Assembly (NCBI GenBank): GCA_907164885.2
Contig: OU015490.1
Location: forward strand, 208,151,272 to 208,215,271
DNA: 64,000 nt
Direction of reading: 5' to 3'
From: Dolomedes plantarius
Taxonomy: Eukaryota; Arthropoda; Arachnida; Araneae; Dolomedidae
The translations under genes were made by a program, and so were the position numbers. Below the pieces are notes generated by a model, which was given only the letters and a program-made list of their open reading frames with translations, was not told the origin of the DNA and made no database searches. Positions within the stretch are counted from its first letter, which is position 1; every line of letters begins with the position of its first letter. Below, one piece after another: positions 1 through 12,105 of this stretch.

Positions 1-934
1 TGATGTTTAGTAAATTGGATCCTATAAGAGAAATTGAAATTTCTTATAATTGTCAAATATTAATATTTTATGCCTCTGAGTTTTTACATGGTCACAAATC
101 TAGTGAAATCAAGATGGAGGCATCCTTGAAATAATGTGGTACCACAAGACATATTTTTCAGTACTTTTGTATTATTTCTTGTTTTAAATGATATTTTCTT
201 ACTATTCTTCAATTTATATTTGAAATGTTTTCTGGAACTGTCCAAATAGCTGGAGTGAGATTTATATTGGTGAAGGACTAAAATTTTTGTAACCAGTCAA
301 AGAACTGTAGAACTCCAATGTAGCCGACACTAGGCATGGACTTGAAAAATTTCAAGAATGTGAACTTTTGTGTTAAAACCTTATTTTTGACAGTCCAATT
401 ACTTTATTATTTTGATCTTTTTATGGTTAATATGTTTTTTAAAAAAGGTACTGTTGTTATCAATTGACTACTTAAATTTCTTGCTTCAAGGTAATTGTAA
501 TGATTACTTAGTGATTTTAAAGTCTTGTTTTGATAAGTCCCTTATATTCTTTTTGACTTTAGTAGATAATGTTGTGAAATTTTATTGTAATGATTAATAA
601 TGTGATATATTAGTTTCTGTCTCGACTGGAGACAGATGTAAGTTGCATTTTTCATCTAGAGATCCTTAGTGGCTGTGTACAAAAATAAATCAAATTAGAG
701 ATAGTTAAGAAACCAGGCTAGGAGCAAGAAGAGATAAATTTAGGTTAGGGATAATTTTCATTCATTTAGGTTTAATTTAATCTTGTTGATTAGGACTGCA
801 CCCACCCTACTCAACATTCTTTTGGATTGGCAGTCATTTAAGTTTTGAAATTAATTTCAGTTTCTTCTGGAGACTTGCTGCAGAGAATTCGCGACTTTTG
901 TGTGCACGCCTTCAGAGGACCGGGGGGGGGGAGT
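1..934. other. AT-rich flank, probably 3' internal part of an LTR element
   Basis: No convincing coding region is visible. The last bases (about 917-934) form a purine-rich run with ten G residues ending in GAG, directly before a sequence starting TGTAATG. This looks like the polypurine tract that precedes a 3' LTR. The rest shows only stop-rich AT sequence, so assigning it to the element's internal region is inference. Confidence 0.35.
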
Positions 935-1370
935 TGTAATGTCTTAACTTTTGGGAACCTTAAGCGGGGGGCTTTTGTTTAGAAAAAAATGGGAATTGGT
1001 AATTAAATATTATTAATCCGCGAAATATCGTCGGGAAAAGGAAAAGGGGTTTTTAATAGAAAAAGTTAACAATAAAGGTCGCCACATGACGGTCGGGCTT
1101 TTTAAAGGAAGATTATTCATGCAGGGGTTAACGTTATATAACGCAGAAAACTGCAGAACATTCGAAATTAAGCGTCAGCAAATTATTGGGTGGGAGAATG
1201 ACAAAGAAACTAAGTAATCGTCTCAGAGATCTCATAGAGAGAACACGTATGTCTTAGGAGTGAGCCTGGATGGAGTGGTTTGCCTAATTATGTTGGAGCT
1301 CTAGTAATTTAATAATGAAAATAAACGAATATTAAGTGACCTCTGACATCTAATCTCATCATTCGGTTCA
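935..1370 (+). repeat. LTR (3' or solo) of a probable gypsy-type element
   Basis: The stretch begins TGTAATGTC right after a G-rich polypurine run and ends about GGTTCA, so it has the TG...CA form of an LTR. It is about 436 bp long. An AATAAT/AAATAAA-type signal near 1312-1324 fits a polyadenylation site. GC content is higher than in the flanks. No second copy is in the window, so the exact ends and family are not established. Confidence 0.5.
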
Positions 1371-1415
1371 CGATAGCCTTTAATTAAGTACGAAACATCA
1401 CATATACGAAGCGTG

Positions 1416-1523
<108 letters not shown>

Positions 1524-1619
1524 ATAAGTACTTAAAATCTAGAAACACAGCTGTTATTGAAATAACAACATGCAATTGTTTAATATATTAGTTTTCTAGC
1601 ATAATTTACTTAAAAGGTT

Positions 1620-4500
1620 TGCAACATTTCCAATGAAGACAGTCGGTAAGTCCTCCATTAGTATTTATAATAAAATAATAGTTAAAACAATAACTTTTTA
1701 CGATTTACTATTTAATTAGGAGGTTAATTGACTACATACCCACCCAAATTGCATCCTTTATTGTATAATGATTGATAAATGTTTATATTATTTTTCATTT
1801 CGCTGAGGCAAATAAATCTTCATGTGTGAAATACAAATTTGTTTTCACAGATCAATTTTAAGATGAATATTTGCCTTATATTAGCTGATTGCTATTGTGA
1901 GTAATTCAAATTTTATTCACATGAGTTGTCAAAAATGTAATTACGTATGTCAAATACCTAACTACAAATATAACTGTTACTTGAACAATAATATGTAAAA
2001 GCTAAATAGTATAGATTTTTTGATAATTTGCTCCAGAGATGAGAAACATATCGAACAGACTTTTAATTAATCATTATAACTTAGAAAATTTACAATAGCT
2101 AAACAATAACTTTTTACGTTTTGCTTATTAATTAGAGGAATGCATAATTAAATACAAGCCGAAATTTCTTTCTATACTGTATAATAAGACATACAGTTTT
2201 CCCTGAGACTTTTATGTCCATGTTTCTTCGATTGGTAACAAACTTAAACTGAATTTCTGTACATTTAAGATACGGAGTTATCGGTTAAAATGAGTCTATT
2301 TTTCTGAAATCTAAAATTAAAGCAATTTCGGAGGCAAAATCTAGATATATAACATGTAATTCTATACCATCCCGTCTAATAAATTTTACATTTTGTAATT
2401 TTAAACCTTGTTCCTATTCTTTCCATCCCGGTGGCAAATTGAGACAAATGAACTCTCATGTGTCAAATACAAATTTATTTTTACGAACGAAATTTAAGAG
2501 AGATATGCACTTTAATACTTACTAATTAACATCCCGAATATTTCGAATTTTATACGTATCAGTCGTTAAGGGAAACTTTAATTTTGAGAACAAGTAATGA
2601 CTGTGAATTATCATGACTACGCAACAGCTGTTCTCATTCTCAAATATGAGATCACGTGTTCAAAATTAAGAAAATGAAGGAAATATTTCCCGAAACTGGG
2701 GGAGATTTAGTTTCTGGTTTGTAATAGGATACTGACGCGAAATTGAAATTTTCTTCTTAATTTTTAATCAGCCGGGAGAAGGATATTTGGAAATATGGAT
2801 TGTCGGTAATGTTTATTAAATTATTTAAAACTGAAACGTTATATCCCTGGTACCAAATAAATTATTTTTCAGGTATTCAGTTATAAACTTGAAAAAAAAA
2901 TGAAAAAGGATGCCTAGAAAATTGAAGGTAACATTCATTTATATATCTATGGTTTCCGGTATATAGGGCTAAGTCAAAAAAAGTGATTGTTAGATATCTG
3001 TTAATATTGATTAAAAAAAATTGAGTAGTAAAAAATGCAAGTCTATCAGTTTTGTATACAAAAATACATTTCTTTGTAAGTCGAGATTATATTTCTCCAA
3101 TTGGTATAAAAGCTAATAACATGAGATATTTAAATCACTGTTTTAACTTAAGCAGTTTATAAAGGGCACCATAAATAAATATATTTATATATATATATAT
3201 ATATATGTATTAGGTAAGAGTTATTTATATAGCTAATAATTTTTAATAATATTAAATCCTCTTTCAGTTGCAGTTGCGAGTTAATGCTTTATCGAAGATT
3301 AGCATATATTTCAAATAAAATAAAGTTATTCTATATGATATCCACTAATAACATTACTTTGTGTAATTTTAAACTCTTTTTTTTATAACCTATGCATTCC
3401 GCTGAAAAATTGTAACACGGGAATGTTTTGTGTCAAATCCAAATTTATTTTGACAAAACCATTTAAGAGATACATGTGCTTTCTATTTACTGATTAACAT
3501 CTTGAATATTTAAAAAAAAATTACGTATATTTTGCTGATTTATAAAATTAAATAATGTATCTCATAAATTATGAAAAAACTAACTGTTAATAAATACTAT
3601 TAAATTAATGACTTTAATATAATAATTTTCTGGATAATTTCCACCGATGATGTAAATCCAAATATGTGAATACATCATTCTTTTTTATTTAGATAAACTA
3701 TAATATTGAAATTATAAATTTTTATGCGTTAGTAATTAAGTAGGATGATAATTGACTACATACACTCCAATATTTATTAATTTACTGTATAGTAAAGGAT
3801 AATCGTTCTCCTTCACTAGTTCTCGTACCTTTCACTTTTAACATAGAAAAAAGTTAAATTGAGATTCTAAATAGTTCATTTAAAGAAATGTTCAGGTATA
3901 ACGATAAAAACATCTAATATTATTAATTCTAAAATATTCTAGAAATGACTTGTTATGAAACTCTATATCATAAGCTCTAATAATAGTAACTTTTTGTAAT
4001 TTAAACTTTGTTTATATTCTTTGCATTCTGGTGTCAAATTGGGATAAATGAACTCTCACCTGTCAAATAAAAATTTATTTCTACTAATCATTTTCCAGAG
4101 AGATATGTGCTTTAATATTTACTAATTAACATCCCGAATATTTCAAATTTTATACGTATGAGTCGTTAAGAGAAACTTTAATTTTGAGAACAAGTAATGA
4201 CTGTGAATAACCATGAGTACGCAACAGCTGTTCCCATTCTCAAATATGAGATCACGTGTTCAAAATTGAGAAAACGAAGGAAATATTTCCCGGAACTGCA
4301 GGATATTTAGTTTCTGGTTTGTAATAAGATACTGACGCGAAATTGAAATTGTGTTCTTAATTTTTAATCAGCCGGGACATGGATATTTGGAAATATGAAT
4401 TCCCAATAATGTTTACTAAATTAGTTAAAGCTGAAATGTAATTTTCTCCATATCATATAAATAATTTTTCACAATTTTAGTTATAAACATGTGGCAAAAG
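1620..4500. repeat. Degenerate tandem repeat, 1.6-kb dimeric period
   Basis: The interval 2418-2900 is repeated at 4018-4500 with an offset of 1600 bases and high similarity. Shared blocks include CGCAACAGCTGTTC, CTGACGCGAAATTGAAATT and TTAATCAGCCGGGA. More diverged copies of the same monomer occur around 1690-1900 and 3320-3540. The landmark with TGTCAAAT(A/C)CAAATTTATTT lies near 1820, 2460, 3440 and 4055, giving alternating spacings of roughly 620 and 980 bases. This is two unlike half-units making a 1.6-kb higher-order unit. No coding capacity is visible. A short AT tract lies at 3187-3206. Confidence 0.75.
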
Positions 4501-4611
4501 AAAAATTAAATCTTACAAAATTCCAGATAATATTTATTTTTTTCCAAGCAAGAGTTATTTCTGTTAAATTACCTTTTCTAATAATGTTAAATGTATTTAC
4601 AGTCATGTGGA

Positions 4612-4615
<4 letters not shown>

Positions 4616-4691
<76 letters not shown>
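4616..4691. repeat. (AT)n microsatellite
   Basis: About 76 bases of uninterrupted alternating AT. Confidence 0.97.
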
Positions 4692-4695
<4 letters not shown>

Positions 4696-5553
4696 TATAT
4701 ATATAAGCATAGATCTCGGATGTTTAGACATAATCGCACATAAAATATAATTTTAAGTATATTGTATGATAATGTTACTTTGATTTCTAATTTAAAATAG
4801 GAATAAATTCAGTAATTAACACAAAAAATTGTCCATTTGTGGAAAAAATTGAGGTTTTGCATAAAAAAATAAAATTTGGGCTTAATATATTTTTACGGGA
4901 AGAAATTAAAAATTTTTTAATAGATACACCTAATTAAAAAGTGATTATGATATATATCTACGAAATAAAAACAATATTTTAAAGAAATATATATTTATTG
5001 CCAGAAAATTTCACAAAAAATATTTTTTCTTACCCATTTTTTTCTTGTGTACATCATATTATAATACAAATTCTTTTATGATACAGAAATGTTCAATTAT
5101 CTTTATTAAAATGCATGAAAACCCATTTTAAGTAAAATTTTTGTGCCAACTTAAAATACATTCAGTCCGGTTATTCCAAAAGAAATCTTGAGCTGTCTAT
5201 GAAAAAGCGATTTCTTGCAGATGGTACCTTTGCCAAATATTTAAATGTTAAACTGCAGAGAAATTTAGGGAACATTTCTTAAATTGTCATAAGACTTGCG
5301 AAAGGATTTTTTTCCTTCTACTGGAATTCTCTGGACAGCTAGCAAAAAGAATTTCGAGGATTTTCAGTGGGTTTAAGATAAACTTTCTTATTCCAAGTTT
5401 GCATTTCGGGGATTGCTATGGAATAAATTCTGAAATATATTTTTTAAATGCATTAACATTAAAGATTTGAAAAAACATAAAGTGTGTGTTTCTATTTAAT
5501 TAGCTTTAGAAAATATTAAATGAGAAATATTTCATTTTCTGGTACATTTTGCG

Positions 5554-5554
<1 letters not shown>
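4692..5554. other. AT-rich intergenic stretch, nothing recognised
   Basis: I see no open frame with protein-like composition, no terminal repeats and no tandem structure here. Confidence 0.5.

Positions 5555-5619
<65 letters not shown>
5555..5619. repeat. (AT)n microsatellite
   Basis: About 65 bases of alternating AT. Confidence 0.97.
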
Positions 5620-5621
<2 letters not shown>

Positions 5622-6194
5622 CTTATCTATTTGTATAAAGATAGATATATGTAATGAATAAATCGTAAATCTGCATTTGTAAATTGCTCATAAAGTTCCC
5701 CATAAACTAAGTAAGCAATGATCCTTAACTAAGTTCACGCTAACATTTTTAGCTAGATCAAATAATAACTGATTAAGTGAAGTTTGTTATAAAATGGGCA
5801 AACAGCAGTATGAATAATAAATTTCTGCTCTATAATGCTTGTAATAAACTGATAATTAATTTTCAAAGTTCATCATAAATTATATATTTGTGGATATTGA
5901 AAAACAAGAATATACAGCTTCTTGAATTTTAAAGTAAAATAAATTTGGGTATATACATTTGCAAATGCCCATAATACTGGATACATTTGGATATCTACAT
6001 TTATAAACCACATAAAAAGTTCCCTTTCTAATTTTTTTCTTAGAAATTTCACGATATATATTTTTTTAAAGTGGAGGAACTTGTCGTCAAATATTCCCCT
6101 ATACTATGCCGCAGTTTACTGACCATTTTATTATCGGGCACCATATAAGCGGACAGCATTACTCCCTATGAAGGGATGACACAAACGGAGGCAT
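5620..6194. other. AT-rich intergenic stretch, nothing recognised
   Basis: Only low-complexity AT sequence is visible. The last 80 bases may belong to the SINE-like element that follows on the minus strand. Confidence 0.4.
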
Positions 6195-6290
6195 TTTTCG
6201 TGGCGTGACGCTGAGATTCGATCCAAGCACCTTCAGCACCGAAAACCAGCGCTCCGTACCACACGGCCGCCACAAGTCCATTTTCGCGAA
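6105..6290 (-). repeat. tRNA-derived SINE, minus strand
   Basis: Read on the minus strand, the region has a tRNA-like head with an A-box-like stretch (GTGTGGTACGGAGCGCTGG, near 6245-6275) and a B-box-like GGATCGAATC (near 6215-6228), followed by a non-tRNA body towards 6105. GC content is well above the flanks. It does not fold as a plausible tRNA, so a SINE head is the better reading. The ends are approximate. Confidence 0.5.
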
Positions 6291-6479
6291 ATTGATTTCC
6301 CCTGTTTTGTTCATACAGGAAGCTTTGCTAGAGAATGATAAAATGATTTTTCGAAGATGGATTTATGTTTTTGTTCTTTTGGTTGTTTGTTAATGTCTCC
6401 TTGTCGGAAGTGTTCCAGACCAGGTACATATAGGTATTGAAGGCTGGGAAGGACGAATCCGATTTACAATACCACCACA

Positions 6480-6610
6480 AGGGTCTGAGTTTGTCTTATC
6501 TAGATTCTACGTCAATTTTGACTCAGCACCCCTAGGGCTGACATCTTTAGGGATCATATTCTCTCCCACCCTCTCTGACGTCAAAGAGGAACATCCCAGT
6601 CGTACGGATC
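6480..6610. repeat. Dispersed repeat shared with 43530-43610 and 46720-46810
   Basis: This piece contains CAGCACCCCTAGGGCTGACATC followed about 30 bases later by TCCCACCCTCTCTGACGTC. Comparable blocks, with GGCGACATCT in place of GGCTGACATC, occur near 43553 and 46755. All three share the order C-rich block, GACATC, CCCACC/CCACTT, then (T)GAC/CCACATCA. It is a GC-richer dispersed repeat of unknown class. Confidence 0.5.
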
Positions 6611-7449
6611 TAACGTGCCCATACACGCCGGCCTAGACACGAATGCCTTTCTATGAACGGTAATTTAAGCTTTATTTGAACTAAATTTGTATGAGTAAAC
6701 TGAAATAAATACATAGAAAAGTTATTTAAGACTTCAATTTTATCGAGAGAACAACATTTTACATTAACATTTCACATTGCATTTTAAAGTATTACGAGAA
6801 ATATCAGATTTCGATCACCACTGTAAATGTATTCGATAATCTGGGAGCACAGTATCATATGTCAATAGCAATTTTTATTTCCCCTTTCCAAGTGTTTATT
6901 TTTCTTTTTGTCCCACTGGAATGTATCATTTTCCTTTTCTTGCGCTCTTCCATCCTTCCCACTCTTCTTTTTCACCCCCACCCCCTCTCTCTCTCTCTTA
7001 TACCCACTCTTTCTAAAGAAATGTGGCATTTCACACTCATTTTTTCGTGTATTCGAAACGACATTCTTCGCAAAGAATAGGGCATCCGACTTCATAACAT
7101 AAATGTCTTTAAGACTAGCGAAATCTTTTCCGGTAACTCCATGAAACTGTCGTGATATGAAAAAAAAAAGTTGGAAGCTAGATAACAATGTCAAATCGCA
7201 AAAGAATGCATCGATAAAACATTTTTTTCTGCATGCATACAAAGGCAAGTGTGATACTGAATTTTTTATCTCTAAAACCCAATTTAGTTTTGTTTAGTTT
7301 CTTGAAATATCGAAAAGTAATGTCTCTCGCAGTTCAGTACACATGACTCCATAAAATGCAACTAAAAATAACAATAACATTAACATGGTAATTTCCATAG
7401 TATATTTAATATTTAATATATATTTAATATATTATTATAACCGAAATAT
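6611..7449. other. Intergenic stretch with no supported gene
   Basis: The minus strand holds an open frame of 128 codons (7248 to 6862). Its composition is dominated by Lys/Glu runs from a CT-rich tract, and no family is recognisable, so I do not call it a gene. Nothing else is seen. Confidence 0.4.
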
Positions 7450-8080
7450 TTCAGGCCCTGTATCATGCGTAGGTTACAGAACAGTTCTTCTTTTATAGTG
7501 AAACATGCTGTATACGTCCCTATCGCTCTCTGCTCAGAAACATGTTTCATGTGTAAGTGACAGCATAGTTCTTCCTGTATGGGCAATCACCTTGCATACT
7601 CTCTTATCTTACTCTACTGAGACATTTGTCATGTACAAGTGACAGCATAGTGCTTCGTGTATGGACAAGCAATTTGTGTAAGCTCCAATTGCTCTCTACT
7701 AAGACCTGTTATTGCTCTGTATTCAGAGACCTCAAGTGTAGGTGACAGAATAGTACTTCGTTTATGGGAAAGCATTCTGTATACACCCTTATCGCTCTCT
7801 ACTCATAATTATATCATGTGAAGGTGACAGAATAGTTCTTCCTTTATGGAGAAACATAGCTCTTTACTCGACCTGTGCCATGTATAAGTGACAGAATAGT
7901 ACTTCATTTATGGGCAACCCTCCTGTCTACACTCAGATCGCTTGTTACTGACACCTGTGTCATGTATATAGGACAAAATATTCTTCCTTTACGGGCAAGT
8001 ATCCTGTATACGCCCCTTTCGCTGTTTACTCGGAGATTTGTGTCATGTGTAAGCGACAGGATAGTTCTTCATTAATTTCA
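7450..8080. repeat. Minisatellite, about 82-bp unit, about 8 copies
   Basis: The landmark GACAG(A/C)ATAGT(T/A)CTTC recurs at about 7473, 7559, 7641, 7744, 7824, 7890, 7972 and 8053. The spacings are 86, 82, 103, 80, 66, 82 and 81 bases. Each unit also carries TATGGGCAA, TATCGCTCTCTACT and CTGTGTCATGTGTAAG. Copies are diverged, so the array is old. It ends about 30 bases before the BEL/Pao element inserted at 8109. Confidence 0.9.
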
Positions 8081-8108
8081 AAAAAAGAAACAAGTATACG
8101 ATAGGGGT

Positions 8109-8442
8109 TGAATATTTCTTAGCTGGTTCGGAACGTTGTGGTAACACAAGTTGACTGTACTATCTTGGTTAATAAGCAAACTCACTAAAACGAACGAAAC
8201 TTTAATAACTCTTAAACTTTAAAACTTTCTGCGCTACAACACTCAATACACTAGAATATGAACAACCAGCGTTCACCTCTAGTTAAATCACACTCAATCT
8301 CGTTGAACATCAAAGCACACACTCAATATGGCAGGTAGAGCTCATACTGACTTCACAAAATCTACACATCATCAAAACGAACACAGACTCTGTGTCGCCA
8401 TCTACATTCAGAAATACAAACCAATTGAATTAATATACAACA
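8109..8442 (-). repeat. 3' LTR of the BEL/Pao element
   Basis: On the minus strand it starts TGTTGTATATTAATTC and ends AAATATTCA, a TG...CA structure. It is preceded on that strand by the G-rich tract GGCTGGGGGTA (8443-8453), the polypurine tract. It is identical to the 5' LTR except for two G/A differences (near 8140 and 8178). Confidence 0.93.
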
Positions 8443-8598
8443 TACCCCCAGCCTTGAAGCCCACAAGGGATTCAAAACTGAAGGAAATAAAAGAAAATTT
8501 ACATTGAAATATCTCAAAGATAGTTTAAAAATACACATAAAACGCGAAATGAATGCACATTCAACAATTACATCTGAATTGATCACAAATACATGGCA
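8443..8598 (-). other. 3' untranslated part and polypurine tract of BEL/Pao
   Basis: This non-coding stretch lies between the pol stop and the 3' LTR. Its LTR-proximal end reads GGCTGGGGGTA on the minus strand and would prime plus-strand DNA synthesis. Confidence 0.7.
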
Positions 8599-11500
8599 CT
8601 ATTCAACAGGTAATTTACACAACTTTATTACAGGTCTTTTGAATTCGCCACTCTTGGTTTTTAAGGTAGCCACGCGCACCTTGTTATCAGTTCCAGGATG
8701 AACTTGCACTATACGTCCTAACTGCCATTTTAATAAAGGCACATTATCATCTTTAATGAGCACCAGGTCACCGATTCTGAGATTGGCAGAGGAAGAACAC
8801 CACTCAGGACGCTGTTGTAGACAACTCAAATACTCAAAGTTCCATCTCTTCCAAAATTGCTGAAGAAGCCTTTGTACAAGTTCAAAGCGGCGTGAACATG
8901 AAAGAGAAGAATCTGTCATATTTGGCTCAGATATAGCAGTTATAGGAGAGCCAACAAGGAAATGCCCTTGATGAAAGGTCACTCACTACCTCTAAATGCA
9001 CTGCCTTTGTAGCAAAACACACAAAAATTGAAACATAGATCTTGAATAATTTACGTCCTCTGCCAGACCTTTCTCGACACAAGAATGGGCCAGCAAAATC
9101 AACTCCTGTAGTATTAAACACCCTTGAAGGAGTAACTCTGATTGATGGTAAGTCGCCCAACAATTGCCTGGCTGGTACTGGTGACACACGAAAGCACTTA
9201 ACACACTTTTTCACGAACTGACGTACCACATCCCTACCACAAGGAATCCAGTACTTCTGCCGGATGGTATAAAGTAACAACTGTGGAGCAGCATGGAGCT
9301 GTGTGATATGGTAATGCCTCACAATCAAGCTTGTCACATGATGCTTTTTAGGAAAGAGGACTGGATACTTTTTATCCAGAGGAAGATTCGAGTTTCCCAG
9401 TCTACCCCCAACTCTTATGATACCCTTATCATCAAGAAAGGGATTCAGAGACATAATTTTGCTCCTTGATTTTATGGGCTTTTCCTTCTGCAAACAAGCA
9501 AGCTCTTCAGAAAATGCCTCTGATTGTGCGATTTTAATTATGAGTGAAGCTGCCGCCTCAAGCTCCTCAGATGTAAGAACCCCAGCTTTCTTCTTAGGAG
9601 TTTTTGAACAATTTCTCATGAACCGAAAACACCAAGCGGTCACTCTAGATAATCTTGACCACGAAGAGAACCTAGAAATAAGATCTAAATCCTTACTCAA
9701 GGAAAGTGATATAACACTATTCCTTTTCTCTTCTCTCAGATGAGATTCGTTAAATAAAAATGACTCCTCTGAAGATTCACTAAACTCGAAATTAGGTTGT
9801 TGGAGCCATTTAGGGCCCTTCACCCACAGCTCACAATTGATCATCTCAGAAGGAAGTAGTCCACGAGTGGCACAGTCTGCTGGATTCTGGCTGCCAATCA
9901 CATGATTCCACTTGACACCTTGAGTAGCCTCTTGTATTTTGGCAATACGATTGGCTACAAAGGGAAGCCAGCGACGAGACTCGGAACAGATCCAAGCAAG
10001 AGCAACCCTTAAATCAGTCCAAGCATAAACACTGCTAAGTGGAAGCTCAATCGCAGATAATACAGATTCAAGAAGAGTGGCAAGTAGCAATGCAGAGCAC
10101 AGTTCCAGTCTTGGCAACGACTGAGTTTTCATTGGAGCAACTCTTGTTTTTGCAGTTAGAATAGACACAGTAACTTCACAATTCGGGTTAGTTGATCTCA
10201 GATAAATGACTGCACAATACGCCCTTTCAGACGCATCACAAAATGCATGAACTTGAATGTTATTGTATTGATCACATACTACATATCTGGGGATCTGGAA
10301 GTTCTCAAGAAGAGGCAGTTGAGAATGGAACTCATCCCACTTAGATCGGAGTGACTCACTGATTGGATCATCCCAATTCAAATTGTGTTGCCAGAGCTCT
10401 TGTAGGAATGCCTTGGAAAAAACTACTGACGGTGCAAGCCATCCTAATGGATCAAATATCTTTGCTACTTCAGAAAGGATCGTTCTCTTGGTACATTCCT
10501 TATGATCACAAATGGCAACTGAAAATTTGAACATATCAGTAATTGGACACCACACGATTCCCAGAACTCTAACATCGCTGCCACTATCGATTTTCACTTG
10601 AGAATTAGGTTGCAAAGCTATCTCAGGAACACTATCAAGTACAGAAGGACAATTTGAAATCCACTTTCTCAGCCTGAAGCCGCCCCTTTCCATCATCTTA
10701 AGCATCTGCTTCACAAGCTCCCTGGCATCTTTCACAGAATTCGATCCCGCTAGGAGATCATCCACGTAAAAGTCTCTCAGAGTACTAGCAGAAGCCAAAG
10801 GGAAAGTGTCACACTCATCAAGGGCAAGCTGTCTCAAAGCTCTAGTCGACAAATAAGGAGAACAAGCCATTCCATAAGTGACTGTTGTTAACTTGAACGT
10901 GGAAAGGGGTCGTTGAGGGCAATCACGCCAAATGATTCTCTGAAGATCAGTGTCAGCAGGGTGAACCTTAATTTGGCGGAACATCTTCTCAATATCAGCA
11001 CAGAGTGCAATTGGAAAGGTTCTAAAACGAAGAAGAATAGGAAACAACTCACTCTGAACTCTAGGTCCCGTCATCAGAAGGTCATTCAAAGATAGACCAG
11101 AAGAAGTTTTAGCAGATGCATCAAATACCACTCTCAATTTTGAAGTTGTGCTGGACGGCCTCAGAACACAATGATGTGGTAAGTAGTAACTCAAGTCAGT
11201 GTTCTCGACATCAGACAACTCTTCCATGTGGCCCAGATCCAAATACTCCTTCATGAAATGTCTATACTGACCATAGATGTCCGGTTTGGAAGAAAGGGTT
11301 CTCTCCAGCCTGTAGAAACGCCTCAGAGCCATTTGTCTCGACTCGCCCAATTCAGTAGGTGAAGTGTGAAATGGTAACCTAACTACATATTTACCACTCT
11401 GGTCTCTGTAATGAGTAGTGACGAAAAAATCCTCACAAGACTGCTCAGCCTCAGTTAACTTGCTTGCAACTGGAACTGAATCCAATTTCCAGAAGTTGGA

Positions 11501-12105
11501 CACCAATTTATCCAAGTCAACTTGAATGTTATTCACATGAATGGTTGGATAGCTGCTAGAAGGGAATGGAACACTGCCCGAAACAATCCATCCCAACTGT
11601 GATTTCACAGCAAAAGGCATACCGTCACCAAGGTTGATTGTCTGACCCAGAAGCATGGGTAAAGAAATATTGACTCCCAAAAGAAGGTCAACAGGGCCCA
11701 TTTTAAAAAAAGTCGGATCTGCCAAAACCAAGTCACTGAATAACTCCTCATACTTTTTGTCTAGATCAAAATGTGGAAGCTCACCAATGATTTTATTTAA
11801 GACATACACAGAGGTCTTAAAAACAGGGCTCGAACTGAAATGAGGCGTAAACACAATATCAGACGAACCATTCGAACAAGAACTGGTTGTACCCAGACAC
11901 GAAATTTGAATCTTAGCTCGTTTTCTAGGTAGCCCCAATCTAGTTATACATGCTTCAGAAATAAATGAGGCCTGACTACCAGGATCCAGCAGCACTCGAC
12001 ACTCTTGACAATCACCACTCGAATCCCTAACACTCACTAGAGCAGTACACAAAAGAACCTGGGTGGGCATATTGAAATCAGATACGCAGATGCTATATTA
12101 GTTGT
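8599..12105 (-). pseudogene. pol: BEL/Pao pol: protease, RT, RNase H, truncated integrase
   Basis: One open frame of 1047 codons runs from 12070 to 8927 and a second frame from about 8982 to 8599 supplies the integrase C-terminus. In order: a retroviral-type aspartic protease with DPG in place of the usual DSG/DTG (about residue 29); reverse transcriptase with the motif-A Asp in ADIEKMF (about 359) and YVDD (about 435); RNase H starting at AFCDAS (about 611); and the peptidase-A17/DUF1758-type organisation typical of BEL/Pao. The integrase has its zinc-binding H-H-C-C segment (about 905-965) and the first catalytic Asp in VDFAGPF (about 991). After VVSDL the frame breaks and resumes at GHFLVGSP, so the second Asp and the Glu of DDE are missing. 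The gag and pol frames overlap by about 34-70 bases (shift of one base), either programmed frameshifting or mutation. Confidence 0.92.

Noticed and set aside
6862..7248. 128-codon minus-strand frame
   Set aside because: It is Lys/Glu-rich because of a CT-rich tract, overlaps two opposite-strand frames and shows no family motif.
7450..8080. CRISPR-like array
   Set aside because: Repeats are about 82 bp, diverged and contiguous without constant repeats and variable spacers, in a eukaryotic transposon-rich context.
8599..8982. Separate 127-codon gene on the minus strand
   Set aside because: GHFLVGSP, the Trp-rich segment and the basic C-terminal part identify it as the end of the BEL/Pao integrase; the apparent start is an artefact of the internal deletion.
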